The notes below the pieces were generated by a model. That model was not told the origin of the DNA, ran no database searches, and worked only from the letters and a program-made list of their open reading frames with translations. Positions 8,475 to 17,612 of a stretch of DNA of 64,000 nucleotides are shown piece by piece; within the stretch, counting starts at the first letter, position 1, and every line of letters begins with the position of its first letter. The DNA is taken from assembly GCF_014397115.1 (NCBI RefSeq), contig NZ_CP060720.1:2434001-2498000 (forward strand), in the 5' to 3' direction. A program made the translations under genes and the position numbers. This DNA is from Vagococcus carniphilus (GTDB taxonomy: Bacteria > Bacillota > Bacilli > Lactobacillales > Vagococcaceae).

Positions 8475-8965
8475 TCCTAGTTAACATAATTAAATGTGAA
8501 ACCCAAAAATTAATAAATTAGAACTTCAAACTACTACTTTGTAAATTCTTATTGGTATACGTAAAGATAAAATAAGATTCCTATTAAACCAGGATTCTTA
8601 TTTTATTTTCTTGGAGAATTTTTATCACTTTCAATTAATCAAACTACCTCACCGATCAAAATTTAGTTCTATCCGTTCAATCCATTGTCCACTCAACTTA
8701 TCTAAAAAACTTAGAAACATCCTCTAACAATTCAATTTGTCAATCTTATTTTTAGTTTTGGCTACTTACTCCAGCATATGAATTTTATAATAATTCAATG
8801 CACAACTTAAATATCTTGTTCTGATTTACCTTAATTATAAAAATATAAAACTAGTGATGAAAAATCAGTTTCTAAGATTATTCACCACTAGTTTAACTCT
8901 TAATAGTTAGACTATTTTTCTACTTCAATATAAGATGTTTTGGGTACACTGACTCCCACTGAAGA
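8475..8965. repeat. Direct repeat copy B (shared with 1174-1610), intergenic plus 3' end of anti-sigma gene
   Basis: This is the apparently original copy: it runs from the space after the 7975-8421 gene into the last codons of the intact anti-sigma gene (ending at 8912). It contains two hairpins. One (8566-8607) pairs AAAATAAG with CTTATTTT and is missing from copy A. The other (8849-8895) pairs AAACTAGTG with CACTAGTTT. The whole 8422-8911 gap is covered by this repeat; no gene is seen in it. Confidence 0.8.
8849..8895 (-). terminator. Hairpin downstream of the sigma/anti-sigma operon
   Basis: The outer stem AAACTAGTGATGAA pairs with TTCACCACTAGTTT with one mismatch, around a loop of about 19 bases. 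It begins 17 bases after the anti-sigma stop. The same structure is kept in copy A (about 1494-1540). The T-run on the minus strand is short. Confidence 0.6.
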
Positions 8966-9820
8966 AGCTTTAATATTAGGTATTTTTTCTAATTTTTTTA
9001 AATCACTATTTTGCCCAGTGACTAACACACCTAGAATAGGCAACTCTTTCATCTCTTTTTTTTGATTAATAAAGTTTTTAATTTCTTTATCTTCAAAAGG
9101 CTGATTCCATTCTTTTAAATTATCTATAAAATAGTCGAGAGCTTCATCCCCATCATCTTTTGAGTACTCAAAACCATAAACATCATTGCTTCTACCTTGA
9201 ACTTCTTTTTCTTCTGTAGAAGAGAAAACATAAAGCCAACAAAGATTTACCCCCGAAGGAATATCTTTTTCAATTTCTTTGATTGTTTTAGGCGTTTCAA
9301 AAGATAAAGCCATCTCAGCTACCTCTTCTTTTTTTCCATCTACTTTTTTCAAGTCATTAGGTAGCTTTACTTCTTTATAGGTAATATCAGGATGATAAAA
9401 TTCAGCTATTTTTTGTTTGGTTTGACGGTCATAAGAATAGCTGTTGACAGAAGAGCTATATTCTCCTGCTAGTAATTCATTATGATCAATTTGATAATTA
9501 AATAATGAATACTTTGCTCGAATGGTGCTCCAAGGAACTACGTATCCTGAGATATTCTTAGACCGATTAGAGACAACTTCTCCACCAGTTGCTGTTGAAT
9601 TAGCTAATACTTGAGAATCTATTTGAATGTTTGGTTCTTTTACAGCATTACGAATCATCAACTCAGCATTTAACTGATCAGATTGTCGTTTAACAATTTT
9701 ATTACTTACTAAATAAAGAGTTGGAATAGCGATTAGAATTGTTACTATCGTAATTAAAATAATCCGTATCATGTTTTTTCTTTTAGCTTGTTTTAAGGAT
9801 TTTTCAAAATTAGGAACCAT
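8912..9820 (-). CDS. Membrane anti-sigma factor (Sigma_reg_N/Sigma_reg_C type)
   Basis: 302 residues: a short cytoplasmic part (1-17), a single membrane helix (18-40, IRIILITIVTILIAIPTLYL) and a large outside region. This matches two-domain regulators that hold an ECF sigma factor at the membrane until a signal releases it. The C-terminal part (LPILGVLVTGQNSDLKKLEK...SSVGVSVPKTSYIEVEK) fits the sigma-regulator C-terminal domain. Its start overlaps the sigma gene by 11 bp, which implies translational coupling. A fragment of a second copy of its 3' end lies at 1560-1605. The signal sensed is unknown. Confidence 0.8.
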   Translation of the reverse strand: MVPNFEKSLKQAKRKNMIRIILITIVTILIAIPTLYLVSNKIVKRQSDQLNAELMIRNAVKEPNIQIDSQVLANSTATGGEVVSNRSKNISGYVVPWSTIRAKYSLFNYQIDHNELLAGEYSSSVNSYSYDRQTKQKIAEFYHPDITYKEVKLPNDLKKVDGKKEEVAEMALSFETPKTIKEIEKDIPSGVNLCWLYVFSSTEEKEVQGRSNDVYGFEYSKDDGDEALDYFIDNLKEWNQPFEDKEIKNFINQKKEMKELPILGVLVTGQNSDLKKLEKIPNIKASSVGVSVPKTSYIEVEK

Positions 9821-10313
9821 TTGAATCCTTCCTTTCTTTTAATATTGACTGTCTAGCTCTAGCTAGTTTTTGTTTGACTGAGTTAGGTTTGATAGATAAT
9901 ATATCAGCAATATCATCGTAGCTTAAATCATAATAGTATTTAAGAGTTAGAATCTCTTGATACTCTGGTTTAATTTTTTCAAATTCGCTCTCAATTTGAT
10001 CCAAATGATCTACTTGCCGATAACCACCATGACTTGATTCGTCTTCCTTTATTTGATCAAAAAAATTACTAGAAACATAAACTGATTTAGTTTGCTTTCT
10101 CTTTTCATCAATATACTGGTTTAAAACAACTCGATAAAACCACGGCTTGATTTGTTCTGTTTTTAATTCCGGTAAAAAAGTCATCAGTTTGTAGTAAGAT
10201 TCTTGAATCACATCTTCTGCTTCATGGTGTTTTGCCCCACGAGACAGTAATAACGTATAGGCTCTCTGACCTAGTTCAAGTAATAAATCATCTAGCCTAT
10301 CTCCTTTCTTCAC
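9810..10313 (-). CDS. ECF-type RNA polymerase sigma factor
   Basis: 167 residues with sigma region 2 (AEDVIQESYYKLMTFLPELK...IKPWFYRVVLNQYIDEKRK) and region 4 (EYQEILTLKYYYDLSYDDIADILSIKPNSVKQKLARAR). No other domain is present. Start GTG 10313-10311 with AAGGAGG eight bases upstream. It directs RNA polymerase to a small regulon and is controlled by the overlapping downstream anti-sigma gene. The target promoters are not identified here. Confidence 0.92.
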   Translation of the reverse strand: MKKGDRLDDLLLELGQRAYTLLLSRGAKHHEAEDVIQESYYKLMTFLPELKTEQIKPWFYRVVLNQYIDEKRKQTKSVYVSSNFFDQIKEDESSHGGYRQVDHLDQIESEFEKIKPEYQEILTLKYYYDLSYDDIADILSIKPNSVKQKLARARQSILKERKDSNGS

Positions 10314-10382
10314 TTTTTATCCTCCTTTTTCTCTGTTACTATATAAACGTTTGAGCTGAGTGAAATGTATACAGTCATATTA

Positions 10383-10412
10383 AAAAAAGACCGCTCTTTT
10401 TTAGAGCAGCCT
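10383..10412 (-). terminator. Rho-independent terminator of yebC
   Basis: GCTCT pairs with AGAGC around a six-base loop, extended by AAGG/GTCTT pairs. A run of T follows on the minus strand, about 20 bases after the yebC stop. Confidence 0.75.
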
Positions 10413-10430
10413 TTATCTTTAATTCTATGA

Positions 10431-11147
10431 TTAATCTAAATCAACGTTATGATAGATACTTTGTACATCTTCAAGTTCATCTAAAACATCAATCATTTTT
10501 TCAAATGTTTCTAAATCTTCTCCTGTTAACTCAACATCGTTTTGAGGTAACATTTGAATTTCAGCAATTGAAAATTCAGTAATTCCTTTTTCTTTTAATG
10601 CTTCTTGAATTGTATGGAAATCAGCATGTTCACCGTAAACAATAATTTGGCCTTCTTCTTCAAAGACATCGCGAACATCAATTTCTTTATCCATTAAGTA
10701 TTCTAAGATTTCATCAGCATCATTTCCAGCAAAACCAAAGATAGCTGTGTTATCAAACATGTAAGCAACAGCTCCTGAAACTCCCATGTTTCCTCCATTT
10801 TTACCAAATGCAGCACGTACATCAGCTGCTGTACGGTTCACGTTATTTGTTAATGTATCAACAATGACCATTGAACCATTTGGACCAAACCCTTCATATC
10901 TTAGTTCAGAATATGTTTCATCTCCTGAGCCTTTTGCTTTTTCAATCGCACGATCAATAATGTGTTTTGGTACATTATATGTTTTAGCACGCTCAATTAC
11001 GAAACGTAATTTTTGATTAGAGTGCGGATCAGGATCACCTGATTTTGCTGCTGCATAGATTTCAATCCCAAATTTTGCATAAATTTTGCTGTTATTAGCG
11101 TCTTTTGCTGTTTTCTTCGCTACAATATTCGCCCATTTACGTCCCAT
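10431..11147 (-). CDS. yebC: YebC/PmpR/TACO1-family protein
   Basis: 238 residues, full length. It shows the family N-terminus ([20 protein letters not shown]), the conserved [22 protein letters not shown] and the [24 protein letters not shown] segment. Proteins of this family were long called DNA-binding regulators; more recent work links them to relief of ribosome stalling on difficult (proline-rich) sequences. The E. coli YeeN subgroup is closest in its N-terminus. It is monocistronic with its own terminator. Confidence 0.95.
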   Translation of the reverse strand: MGRKWANIVAKKTAKDANNSKIYAKFGIEIYAAAKSGDPDPHSNQKLRFVIERAKTYNVPKHIIDRAIEKAKGSGDETYSELRYEGFGPNGSMVIVDTLTNNVNRTAADVRAAFGKNGGNMGVSGAVAYMFDNTAIFGFAGNDADEILEYLMDKEIDVRDVFEEEGQIIVYGEHADFHTIQEALKEKGITEFSIAEIQMLPQNDVELTGEDLETFEKMIDVLDELEDVQSIYHNVDLD

Positions 11148-11198
11148 AATCTCACTTCACTTTCTTCTATTCTTTTCATGTCTTTTAAAGACAAAAAA

Positions 11199-11232
11199 TA
11201 TCCTGTTCCATTATACTTGCAAAAACAGGATA
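11199..11232 (-). terminator. Rho-independent terminator of the pseudouridine synthase gene
   Basis: On the minus strand TATCCTGTT pairs with AACAGGATA and is followed by TTTTTTG. It lies about 40 bases after the stop codon. Confidence 0.75.
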
Positions 11233-11270
11233 CTTAAAGAGTTTTTTAGATAATTTTAAAAATTATTTAT

Positions 11271-11981
11271 TTACCATTGTTTTTCTTCATAATCTAAATC
11301 ATCAAATAGACGAGCTTTTTCCTTTTTAGATAAATAACGCCATTGACCAATTGGTAGATTACCAAGCTCAATGTTCATGATTCTTAGACGTTGTAAACGA
11401 GTTACGTTATATCCTAGAGCTTCACACATACGTCGAATTTGACGGTTCAAACCTTGTTTTAAAATAATTTTAAACTCGTAATTTGTTATTTTTTCAATCT
11501 CACAAGGTAAGGTCTTTGTATCCAAAATGTGGACGCCTTCTGACATTTGTTTTATAAAGTCTGGTGTGATTGCTTTATCCACTGATACGATGTATTCTTT
11601 TTCATGCTCATTTTCAGAGCGTAGAATTTCATTAACAATATCACCATCATTCGTTAAAAGAATCAAACCTTCTGAATCTTTATCCAAACGGCCAATATGA
11701 AAAATACGACTAGGATAATTAACTAAGTCAACTATATTTCCTTTTACCTTTTTCTCAGTTGTGCTTGTGATACCAACTGGTTTATTTAAGGCAATATACA
11801 CATTACTTCTCGGGGCTATATATAGTTGATTGCCATCAACACGTACATCATCTCCTGGTTCAACTTGTGTCCCAATCTTAGCTTTTTTACCGTTAACCGT
11901 TACTCGCCCTGCCTCGATTAGTTTATCAGCGCCTCTTCTTGACGCTTTACCTGATTCACTAATAAATTTATTTAAACGCAT
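11271..11981 (-). CDS. RsuA/RluF-family rRNA pseudouridine synthase
   Basis: 236 residues: N-terminal S4 RNA-binding domain ([20 protein letters not shown] through about residue 55), then the pseudouridine synthase domain with the catalytic motif [17 protein letters not shown]. The C-terminal [24 protein letters not shown] is shared by RsuA, RluB and RluF. It converts one uridine in rRNA to pseudouridine. The order of motifs and the [22 protein letters not shown] stretch fit RluF (23S rRNA) best, but the target position cannot be read from sequence. Confidence 0.9.
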   Translation of the reverse strand: MRLNKFISESGKASRRGADKLIEAGRVTVNGKKAKIGTQVEPGDDVRVDGNQLYIAPRSNVYIALNKPVGITSTTEKKVKGNIVDLVNYPSRIFHIGRLDKDSEGLILLTNDGDIVNEILRSENEHEKEYIVSVDKAITPDFIKQMSEGVHILDTKTLPCEIEKITNYEFKIILKQGLNRQIRRMCEALGYNVTRLQRLRIMNIELGNLPIGQWRYLSKKEKARLFDDLDYEEKQW

Positions 11982-12079
11982 ACGACACTTCCTTCTATTT
12001 AAAAATTCTCATTATCAGTATTCACTATACTGGAATCACTAATTAAATCAAGAAAATATTTATCCTTCTAAAAAAATGA

Positions 12080-12520
12080 TTAATGAGTTGAGTAAAAATA
12101 GAACTTAGCTGTTTCTTGTTCAAAGCCAATTTTTTCATATAATTTTTGAGCTGAAACGTTATCCGCTCCTGTTTCAAGTAAAATTCCTTTACCGTCTGTT
12201 TCTTTTGAAAGGATAATTGCTTGTTCAATTAAAGCATTAGCAACTCCTTTTTGACGCGCTTTCTCAGAAACAAATAGGTCATTTAAAATCCACATTCTTT
12301 CCATGCTAACTGAAGAAAATGAAGGAAACAGTTGAGTAAACCCAACTGGACTATCATCTAAGTACGCTAAATAAATAATTGATTCTTCTTTTTTGATTCT
12401 TTCAGTCAAAAATTCTCGTGCTAAAAACTCATTTGATTCTTGTCCGTAAAACTGACGATATTGGTCAAACAAAACAACTAATTCTTCTAAATTTTCTAAC
12501 GTTCCTTTTTTGATATTCAT
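12080..12520 (-). CDS. GNAT-family N-acetyltransferase
   Basis: About 146 residues. The acetyl-CoA site is in VSEKARQKGVANALIEQAI, and the C-terminal ADNVSAQKLYEKIGFEQE is typical of the fold. Start chosen at ATG 12520-12518: an AGGAG sits seven bases upstream and overlaps an earlier in-frame ATG that therefore lacks a site. Substrate unknown. It may share a transcript with the small membrane gene just upstream (12553-12735). Confidence 0.88.
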   Translation of the reverse strand: MNIKKGTLENLEELVVLFDQYRQFYGQESNEFLAREFLTERIKKEESIIYLAYLDDSPVGFTQLFPSFSSVSMERMWILNDLFVSEKARQKGVANALIEQAIILSKETDGKGILLETGADNVSAQKLYEKIGFEQETAKFYFYSTH

Positions 12521-12552
12521 CTCAATTCTCCTCATTAAAGTTAAATTTTTAA

Positions 12553-12735
12553 TTATTTCTTTTTCTTAAAAGCAATGTAAAAAAATAGCGCTGGAAAGAA
12601 TATGGTTCCAAATAATTGACCCATTCCATATGGATCAGATAAATCAAATCCTGTCATCAAACTTTTTATAGCAAATATCAAGAACATAATCGCTAAAACA
12701 AATGCCCATTTTCTTTGTATAACTTTATTTTTCAT
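12553..12735 (-). CDS. Small two-helix membrane protein
   Basis: 60 residues from ATG 12735-12733, which has AAGGAGAG immediately upstream; upstream in-frame codons lack a ribosome site. Two hydrophobic helices (AFVLAIMFLIFAIKSLM and LFGTIFFPALFFYIAF) and a Lys-rich tail. No family is recognised. It is 32 bases upstream of the GNAT gene and likely co-transcribed with it. Confidence 0.6.
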   Translation of the reverse strand: MKNKVIQRKWAFVLAIMFLIFAIKSLMTGFDLSDPYGMGQLFGTIFFPALFFYIAFKKKK

Positions 12736-12926
12736 TATAACTCTCCTTTTAATTAACAATATAATTATATTCTATCAATAAAATCAGTGTTTGAAACTCT
12801 TTTTTTACTCAATAGGTTAAAACCATTTTTTAAAACACTAAATAATTTTTAAGTATCTCATAAAAACATCTGTGATATAATGAATATGTCACTAATTTAC
12901 TTAAAAAATGGTAGGAGGAAGAAAGT

Positions 12927-13775
12927 ATGACTATTATCACATCTAATATGTATCTAGGAGCCGATAATCCGGGCATCAAAACTGGGATTGATGTCTTGAA
13001 AAATGAAAGCGTTTTACCTGATGGTACTCTTTTTACGAATCCTGTTACATCTCATGGTATTACACGAACCAAAAAGATGAAGTACTATTTTGAAATCTTG
13101 GATCATTTAAAAGAAATTCATCAGTCCTATATTGCACACTCGGAAAAAGGAGAGAAAAATATTCTAATTGGTGGTGATCATTCCATTGCTATTGCTAGTG
13201 GTGTTCATTCTTTAGAAAACTATGATAATTTAGGCGTTGTTTGGGTAGATGCTCATGCAGATATTAATACAAATGATATTACTAACAGTGGAAATGTTCA
13301 CGGTATGTCTGTTGCGGCACTACTTGGTTTAGGTGATGACGGACTAGTGAACTTTGTCCCTCGAACTAAATATTTAAAACCTGAAAATGTTGTCTATATT
13401 GGGCTACGAGATGTTGAACCTGAAGAACAAGCTTTACTAGATAAACTTCGTATTAAGCACTACACAGCAGACGAAGTGATGTCATTAGGTATCGAAACAG
13501 TAATGAAAGAATCAATTGCTCATTTGAAAGCTCAAAAAGTTAAAAATCTACATCTTTCTTATGATTTAGATTCAGCCGACCCAACTTTAGTCCCTGGTGT
13601 TACAACTGACGTGCCAAACGGGCTTGATTTAAAACAAACACTTTATATTTTTAGACAACTTCATAAAGCCTTTAATGTGGTTGCTTTTGATTTGGTTGAA
13701 TTCAATCCAGAAAAAGACGTTGATAACCAAACAGTAGATTTCATTAAACAAATTATGCCAGACGTTTTAAAATAA
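12927..13775 (+). CDS. rocF: Arginase-family ureohydrolase (probable arginase)
   Basis: 282 residues. The binuclear manganese ligands are all present: GGDHS (about residue 84), DAHADIN (about 108) and YDLDSADP (about 209), plus the active-site VEFNP near the C-terminus. Arginases hydrolyse arginine to ornithine and urea. The start ATG 12927 has GGAGGAAG upstream and a TATAAT at 12876-12881. The alternatives agmatinase or formimidoylglutamase cannot be fully excluded, but the YDLDSADPTLVPGV stretch favours arginase. No other arginine gene is adjacent. Confidence 0.82.
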   Translation: MTIITSNMYLGADNPGIKTGIDVLKNESVLPDGTLFTNPVTSHGITRTKKMKYYFEILDHLKEIHQSYIAHSEKGEKNILIGGDHSIAIASGVHSLENYDNLGVVWVDAHADINTNDITNSGNVHGMSVAALLGLGDDGLVNFVPRTKYLKPENVVYIGLRDVEPEEQALLDKLRIKHYTADEVMSLGIETVMKESIAHLKAQKVKNLHLSYDLDSADPTLVPGVTTDVPNGLDLKQTLYIFRQLHKAFNVVAFDLVEFNPEKDVDNQTVDFIKQIMPDVLK

Positions 13776-13786
13776 ATCATAAACTC

Positions 13787-13821
13787 CGTGACGAACTTAG
13801 TTAAGTTCGTCACGATTTTTT
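13787..13821 (+). terminator. Rho-independent terminator of the arginase gene
   Basis: CGTGACGAACTTA pairs exactly with TAAGTTCGTCACG, followed by a T-run. Strong and well placed 12 bases after the stop. The region is also the 3' border of the convergent AraC gene. Confidence 0.9.
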
Positions 13822-13823
13822 GA

Positions 13824-16157
13824 TTACGGATGATAGATAGGTGTTAACTCAAATAATAAAATACCATTACTACTGATTGTTGTGTCTAATTCAAATTTCT
13901 CCCCTACTTCCATATCAAATACTTTCATCTTTGGTTTTGTCGTTTCTGCTAAATAGTGATGAGCTTCAAAATCAAGAGGAACTCGACTATCGAAATCAGC
14001 ATAACTAAAAAATAACGCGCCAGATTCACGATTTAACTCAAACTGTTTAATTTGAAAATAGTGAGAAGAAATCATCTCTGTTTCTAAGTGATACGCAATA
14101 GAAAGGCTTTCTAAAAAGTTAGCTTCCACACTTAAGTTAGGCAAGAAATAATTTGAATTCCATAAAACCAATTGATAATGACCTGCCATTTCTATTAACC
14201 AGTAATCACTCCCCATTGAAATAATAAAGCCATTTAACCGTTTGAAAAATTGTAATATATAGTACACAGGTCGACAGCCACTATAATTATGAAATAGTTC
14301 GAGTCCATCATAAGTCATCGGGGTTTCATCTAAGTATTTTTCATAAAGACCTGCATTAATCCAAAAACCACAGCAGTCAATGTGTTGATTCATCTTAAGT
14401 AACTCTTGAAGTATGATAGCGCCTCTAAAGAAATTGCCTCCAATAAATTGGTCCTGTCCTGTTAACGTATTCCATTCTAAGACCACAATTGGTAGTTCTA
14501 ATTGCCACTCCATAAGCATTCTTTCTATTTTTAGCACTTTTCGGTAAGTATACTCTTGAAATTTCTCTACCTCAGTAATCTCATTTTCATATTCACTGTA
14601 GATTTGATTTGGCTCTGACAAGATAGAAACAAAATCACAAAAAGGTAATATCTTCTCTAAAAAGATACTTTTTTTCTCAGCAGTTGAAAAATTATAGTCT
14701 GGATAATCAATCGGTAAAGTCACACCCGTTTGAATAGTTGGCACAACTTGTGCTAACTCTTTTGATAAAAATTTAAACGAAGCTAAATCTTCCTTTAAAT
14801 TAGGGGAATCAAAGGAATAATTAACTCGCCATTTTTTCAAATTATTTACTTCTAGTTTATTAATTAAATGTTGGATAAACGTGATATTCTCTTGCTTTTC
14901 TATCTCGCTCATCTCTTTAAAAGTCAACAGAGATTGATTGAAAAAAATACCGATTCCTTCCTTATTAAAATAGTTAAGCAAGCCATCAAATTTCCCAAAC
15001 ATAGAAAAGATAGGTAAATGTTGTCCATTATTAATTCTGTATGAACTAGATAGATCATCATACAAAGAATCAATTCCTATATAGTCAATTCCTATTTCTT
15101 GTTGAATTTTTTCGATTTCTTTAAACGTTCCATAATCCAGTAATTCATTAAGGGAACCCACATTAATCATTACTTTAGCATGAGCCATTTTCTTTTCTAC
15201 TTGTCTTAACATCGTTACCTTTTTATGTTGGACCACGTTTGTTACTTTTGTTGACGTTTCATTTGAAAAATGAGTGTACTTATAAAGCGAATTTAAAATA
15301 TCAAGTTGACTTAGTTCTTCAATATGACGAATTTTCTCGCTTGTTTCACTTTTTTCTTTTTCTCGTTTTCGTTTTTTACGGTAAGAGCCTGGTGATTCTC
15401 CGTAAACCTTCTTGAAGTGTTCTCGGTAAGTTTTACTACTACCAAATCCATTATGTAAGGCTATCTCATCCATGCTTAATCCTGAAAATAATAAATCGTT
15501 CATACTTCTAGATACGCGTAATTCGTTTAAATAAGTTGAAAAATAAGTTCCTGTGATTTCTTTAAATAACTTAGATAAAGCTGATGTTGTCATGAAAAAT
15601 TCTTTTGCCACATCTTCTAGGGTAATCATATGAAAGTAATGATCATCTACGTAGTCTAAAACTTCTAAAATCAATTTATGTTGGATTTGTTGTTCTCCCA
15701 AATGGTCTTGTTTGAAATATTGAACTAACCATAAAATAATTTGATTTAAGGACATTGAAATGATTAAATCTTTGATTGGTTTCGTACTAAAATGTGTCAA
15801 AATCAATTCACAAATATGTCGTCTAATTTCTAAATACGTCTCTTGCTTTCCTATTTCCACTCCTTCAGAGTAACAAGTAAAGCGAGTTGAGAGAAATTGA
15901 GGATAGACTGATGTGAAAAAGGAATTGTCAATTTTTAAGACAAACCCAACCACTTGATCTAAGTCATCAGGCAACACCTCAACTCGGTCATTTATATTAC
16001 CGACTAAAAAATTCCCCTTGCTCAGTTCAAAGGATTGATTATTTAATTTAACCGTCAATTCACCTTGAACAATAAAATAAATGGTTGTTTCAGATAAATA
16101 CCGACACGTCACTAAAGTTTCATCAATAGCAGACAATGAATACGTTGTATTTTTCAT
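13824..16157 (-). CDS. AraC-family regulator fused to a GH39-like (beta-xylosidase-type) domain
   Basis: 777 residues. 1-100: cupin-like sensor (IYFIVQGELTVKLNN). About 165-265: two helix-turn-helix motifs of the AraC family (ITLEDVAKEFFMTTSALSKL and MDEIALHNGFGSSKTYREHF). About 300-770: TIM-barrel region like glycoside hydrolase family 39, with SEPN in place of the usual NEP and VLEWN near the nucleophile position. Such fusions regulate sugar or amide uptake genes, with the hydrolase-like domain probably acting as a ligand sensor. It is divergent from the MFS/M20D operon (16336-18821), which is its likely target. Confidence 0.85.
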   Translation of the reverse strand: MKNTTYSLSAIDETLVTCRYLSETTIYFIVQGELTVKLNNQSFELSKGNFLVGNINDRVEVLPDDLDQVVGFVLKIDNSFFTSVYPQFLSTRFTCYSEGVEIGKQETYLEIRRHICELILTHFSTKPIKDLIISMSLNQIILWLVQYFKQDHLGEQQIQHKLILEVLDYVDDHYFHMITLEDVAKEFFMTTSALSKLFKEITGTYFSTYLNELRVSRSMNDLLFSGLSMDEIALHNGFGSSKTYREHFKKVYGESPGSYRKKRKREKEKSETSEKIRHIEELSQLDILNSLYKYTHFSNETSTKVTNVVQHKKVTMLRQVEKKMAHAKVMINVGSLNELLDYGTFKEIEKIQQEIGIDYIGIDSLYDDLSSSYRINNGQHLPIFSMFGKFDGLLNYFNKEGIGIFFNQSLLTFKEMSEIEKQENITFIQHLINKLEVNNLKKWRVNYSFDSPNLKEDLASFKFLSKELAQVVPTIQTGVTLPIDYPDYNFSTAEKKSIFLEKILPFCDFVSILSEPNQIYSEYENEITEVEKFQEYTYRKVLKIERMLMEWQLELPIVVLEWNTLTGQDQFIGGNFFRGAIILQELLKMNQHIDCCGFWINAGLYEKYLDETPMTYDGLELFHNYSGCRPVYYILQFFKRLNGFIISMGSDYWLIEMAGHYQLVLWNSNYFLPNLSVEANFLESLSIAYHLETEMISSHYFQIKQFELNRESGALFFSYADFDSRVPLDFEAHHYLAETTKPKMKVFDMEVGEKFELDTTISSNGILLFELTPIYHP

Positions 16158-16270
16158 TTAGAAGCTCCTTAAAATAAATTTCGTTCGAAAATAAGCACAT
16201 AATTTATAGCAAAGAATAAAAAATCAACATATCTGCTTCTTTAAATAAATTATCGTATTTCTCCACAATA

Positions 16271-16284
16271 TGGATGCGGTTACA
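16271..16284 (+). promoter_or_regulatory. Possible cre (CcpA) site
   Basis: TGGATGCGGTTACA matches the CcpA consensus (TGWAANCGNTNWCA) with two mismatches and lies 50 bases before the MFS start codon, between the divergent regulator and transporter. It suggests catabolite control; tentative. Confidence 0.35.
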
Positions 16285-16335
16285 ATTATACATGTGAAAT
16301 ACATAATAATCAAAACTAATTAAGGATGGTATGTC

Positions 16336-17586
16336 ATGAAAAAAGAAAAAATGTTTTATGGTTGGTGGGTCGTTCTTGGCTGTGTGCTTATTACGACAAC
16401 AATGGTACCAAGTGTCATGTCAATGGCAAACAAATTTTTGATTCCGTTTACAACGGAGATGGGGGTTAGCCGGGGAGCTTTCACCTTTAGTAACACGATT
16501 TTACAAATCATTGGTATTTTCTTAGCACCATTTGTTACCAAAAAATTAGCTAAAGGAAATATTCGCCGTATGCAAAGTATCAGCATTATTGTTTTCGCTC
16601 TTGCTTACGCTTCTTACGGTCTGGTTCAAAATGTTTATCAACATTATGCTATTTCATTTGTGATTGGAATTAGTTATTTGAATGCTGCTATTATTCCCGT
16701 GAGTATTATTATTACAAATTGGTTCCAGAAAAAACGTGGTTTAGCAATGAGTATTGCCATGGCCGGTATCGGTGTTGGTGGATTCATCTTTAGCCCATTA
16801 GTAACTATGTGGTTATCTCATTATGGGTGGCGTACAACTTACTTTATCTTTGCTGCTATTATTTTAACAGTCTGCTTACCTGTCTCACTCTTTTTAATCA
16901 AAAAACAACCAAGTGACAAAGGTTTACAACCCTATGGAGCAGATGAAGTAGATGCTAATCAAACAAAAGCTGTTAAACAACAATTAACTATCTCAACAAA
17001 AGATTCATTTACAAAAAGCTTTTTCATTATTTTAATTATCGGTATGATCTGTAACGGTATTATCAACAGTGGTGCTCTTGGTCAATTCCCTCCTGCTTTG
17101 GAAGAATTGCACGGTCCAGCTATTTCAGCTTCTATTATTTCTCTTTATTCACTAATTGGTGTTGGTGGGAAATTACTTCTTGGATGGATTAACGATAAAT
17201 TTGGTATTAAAGTAAGTATTCTCTTTGGCTGTACTGCCTTTGCTCTTGCTTTTGTCTGCATTCTATTTAGACAAAATATTATTTTTGCATATGCTATGGC
17301 TGTTGTTTTTGGGTTAGGAAATGCAATCGGTACAGTAATTCCTCCTCTTGTTACATCAGCTATTTATGGACCAGAACAATACGGAGATGTTTACGGTTAT
17401 GTCAGCAGCGCTACTCAAATTGGATTATCTATTGGTTCATTAGCTGTTGCAGCAACTTTTGATATGACAGGTTCTTACTCATCTGCATGGATTGTCTTAG
17501 CAATTCTTTCAGTTGTCACTATGTACAGCTGGTTAACTGCTTATCGTAAATCTCGTCAATTTTCAGCAACACCGATTAACGAATAA
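16336..17586 (+). CDS. MFS transporter (OFA-like)
   Basis: 416 residues, 12 predicted membrane helices in two bundles with a central loop (PSDKGLQPYGADEVDANQ). Family signatures include FYGWWVVLGC at the N-terminus, WFQKKRGLAMSIAMAGIGVGG after helix 4 and GRTTYFIF-like WRTTYFIFA. The OFA branch includes oxalate/formate antiporters and many carboxylate carriers. It is followed after 26 bases by an M20D amidohydrolase, so the pair may take up and hydrolyse an N-acyl amino acid or similar amide. The substrate is inferred only. Confidence 0.88.
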   Translation: MKKEKMFYGWWVVLGCVLITTTMVPSVMSMANKFLIPFTTEMGVSRGAFTFSNTILQIIGIFLAPFVTKKLAKGNIRRMQSISIIVFALAYASYGLVQNVYQHYAISFVIGISYLNAAIIPVSIIITNWFQKKRGLAMSIAMAGIGVGGFIFSPLVTMWLSHYGWRTTYFIFAAIILTVCLPVSLFLIKKQPSDKGLQPYGADEVDANQTKAVKQQLTISTKDSFTKSFFIILIIGMICNGIINSGALGQFPPALEELHGPAISASIISLYSLIGVGGKLLLGWINDKFGIKVSILFGCTAFALAFVCILFRQNIIFAYAMAVVFGLGNAIGTVIPPLVTSAIYGPEQYGDVYGYVSSATQIGLSIGSLAVAATFDMTGSYSSAWIVLAILSVVTMYSWLTAYRKSRQFSATPINE

Positions 17587-17612
17587 AATACTATTGAAAG
17601 AAGGAATAAAAC

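Noticed and set aside
12043..12228. Minus-strand frame overlapping the GNAT gene
   Set aside because: Out-of-frame shadow of the acetyltransferase.
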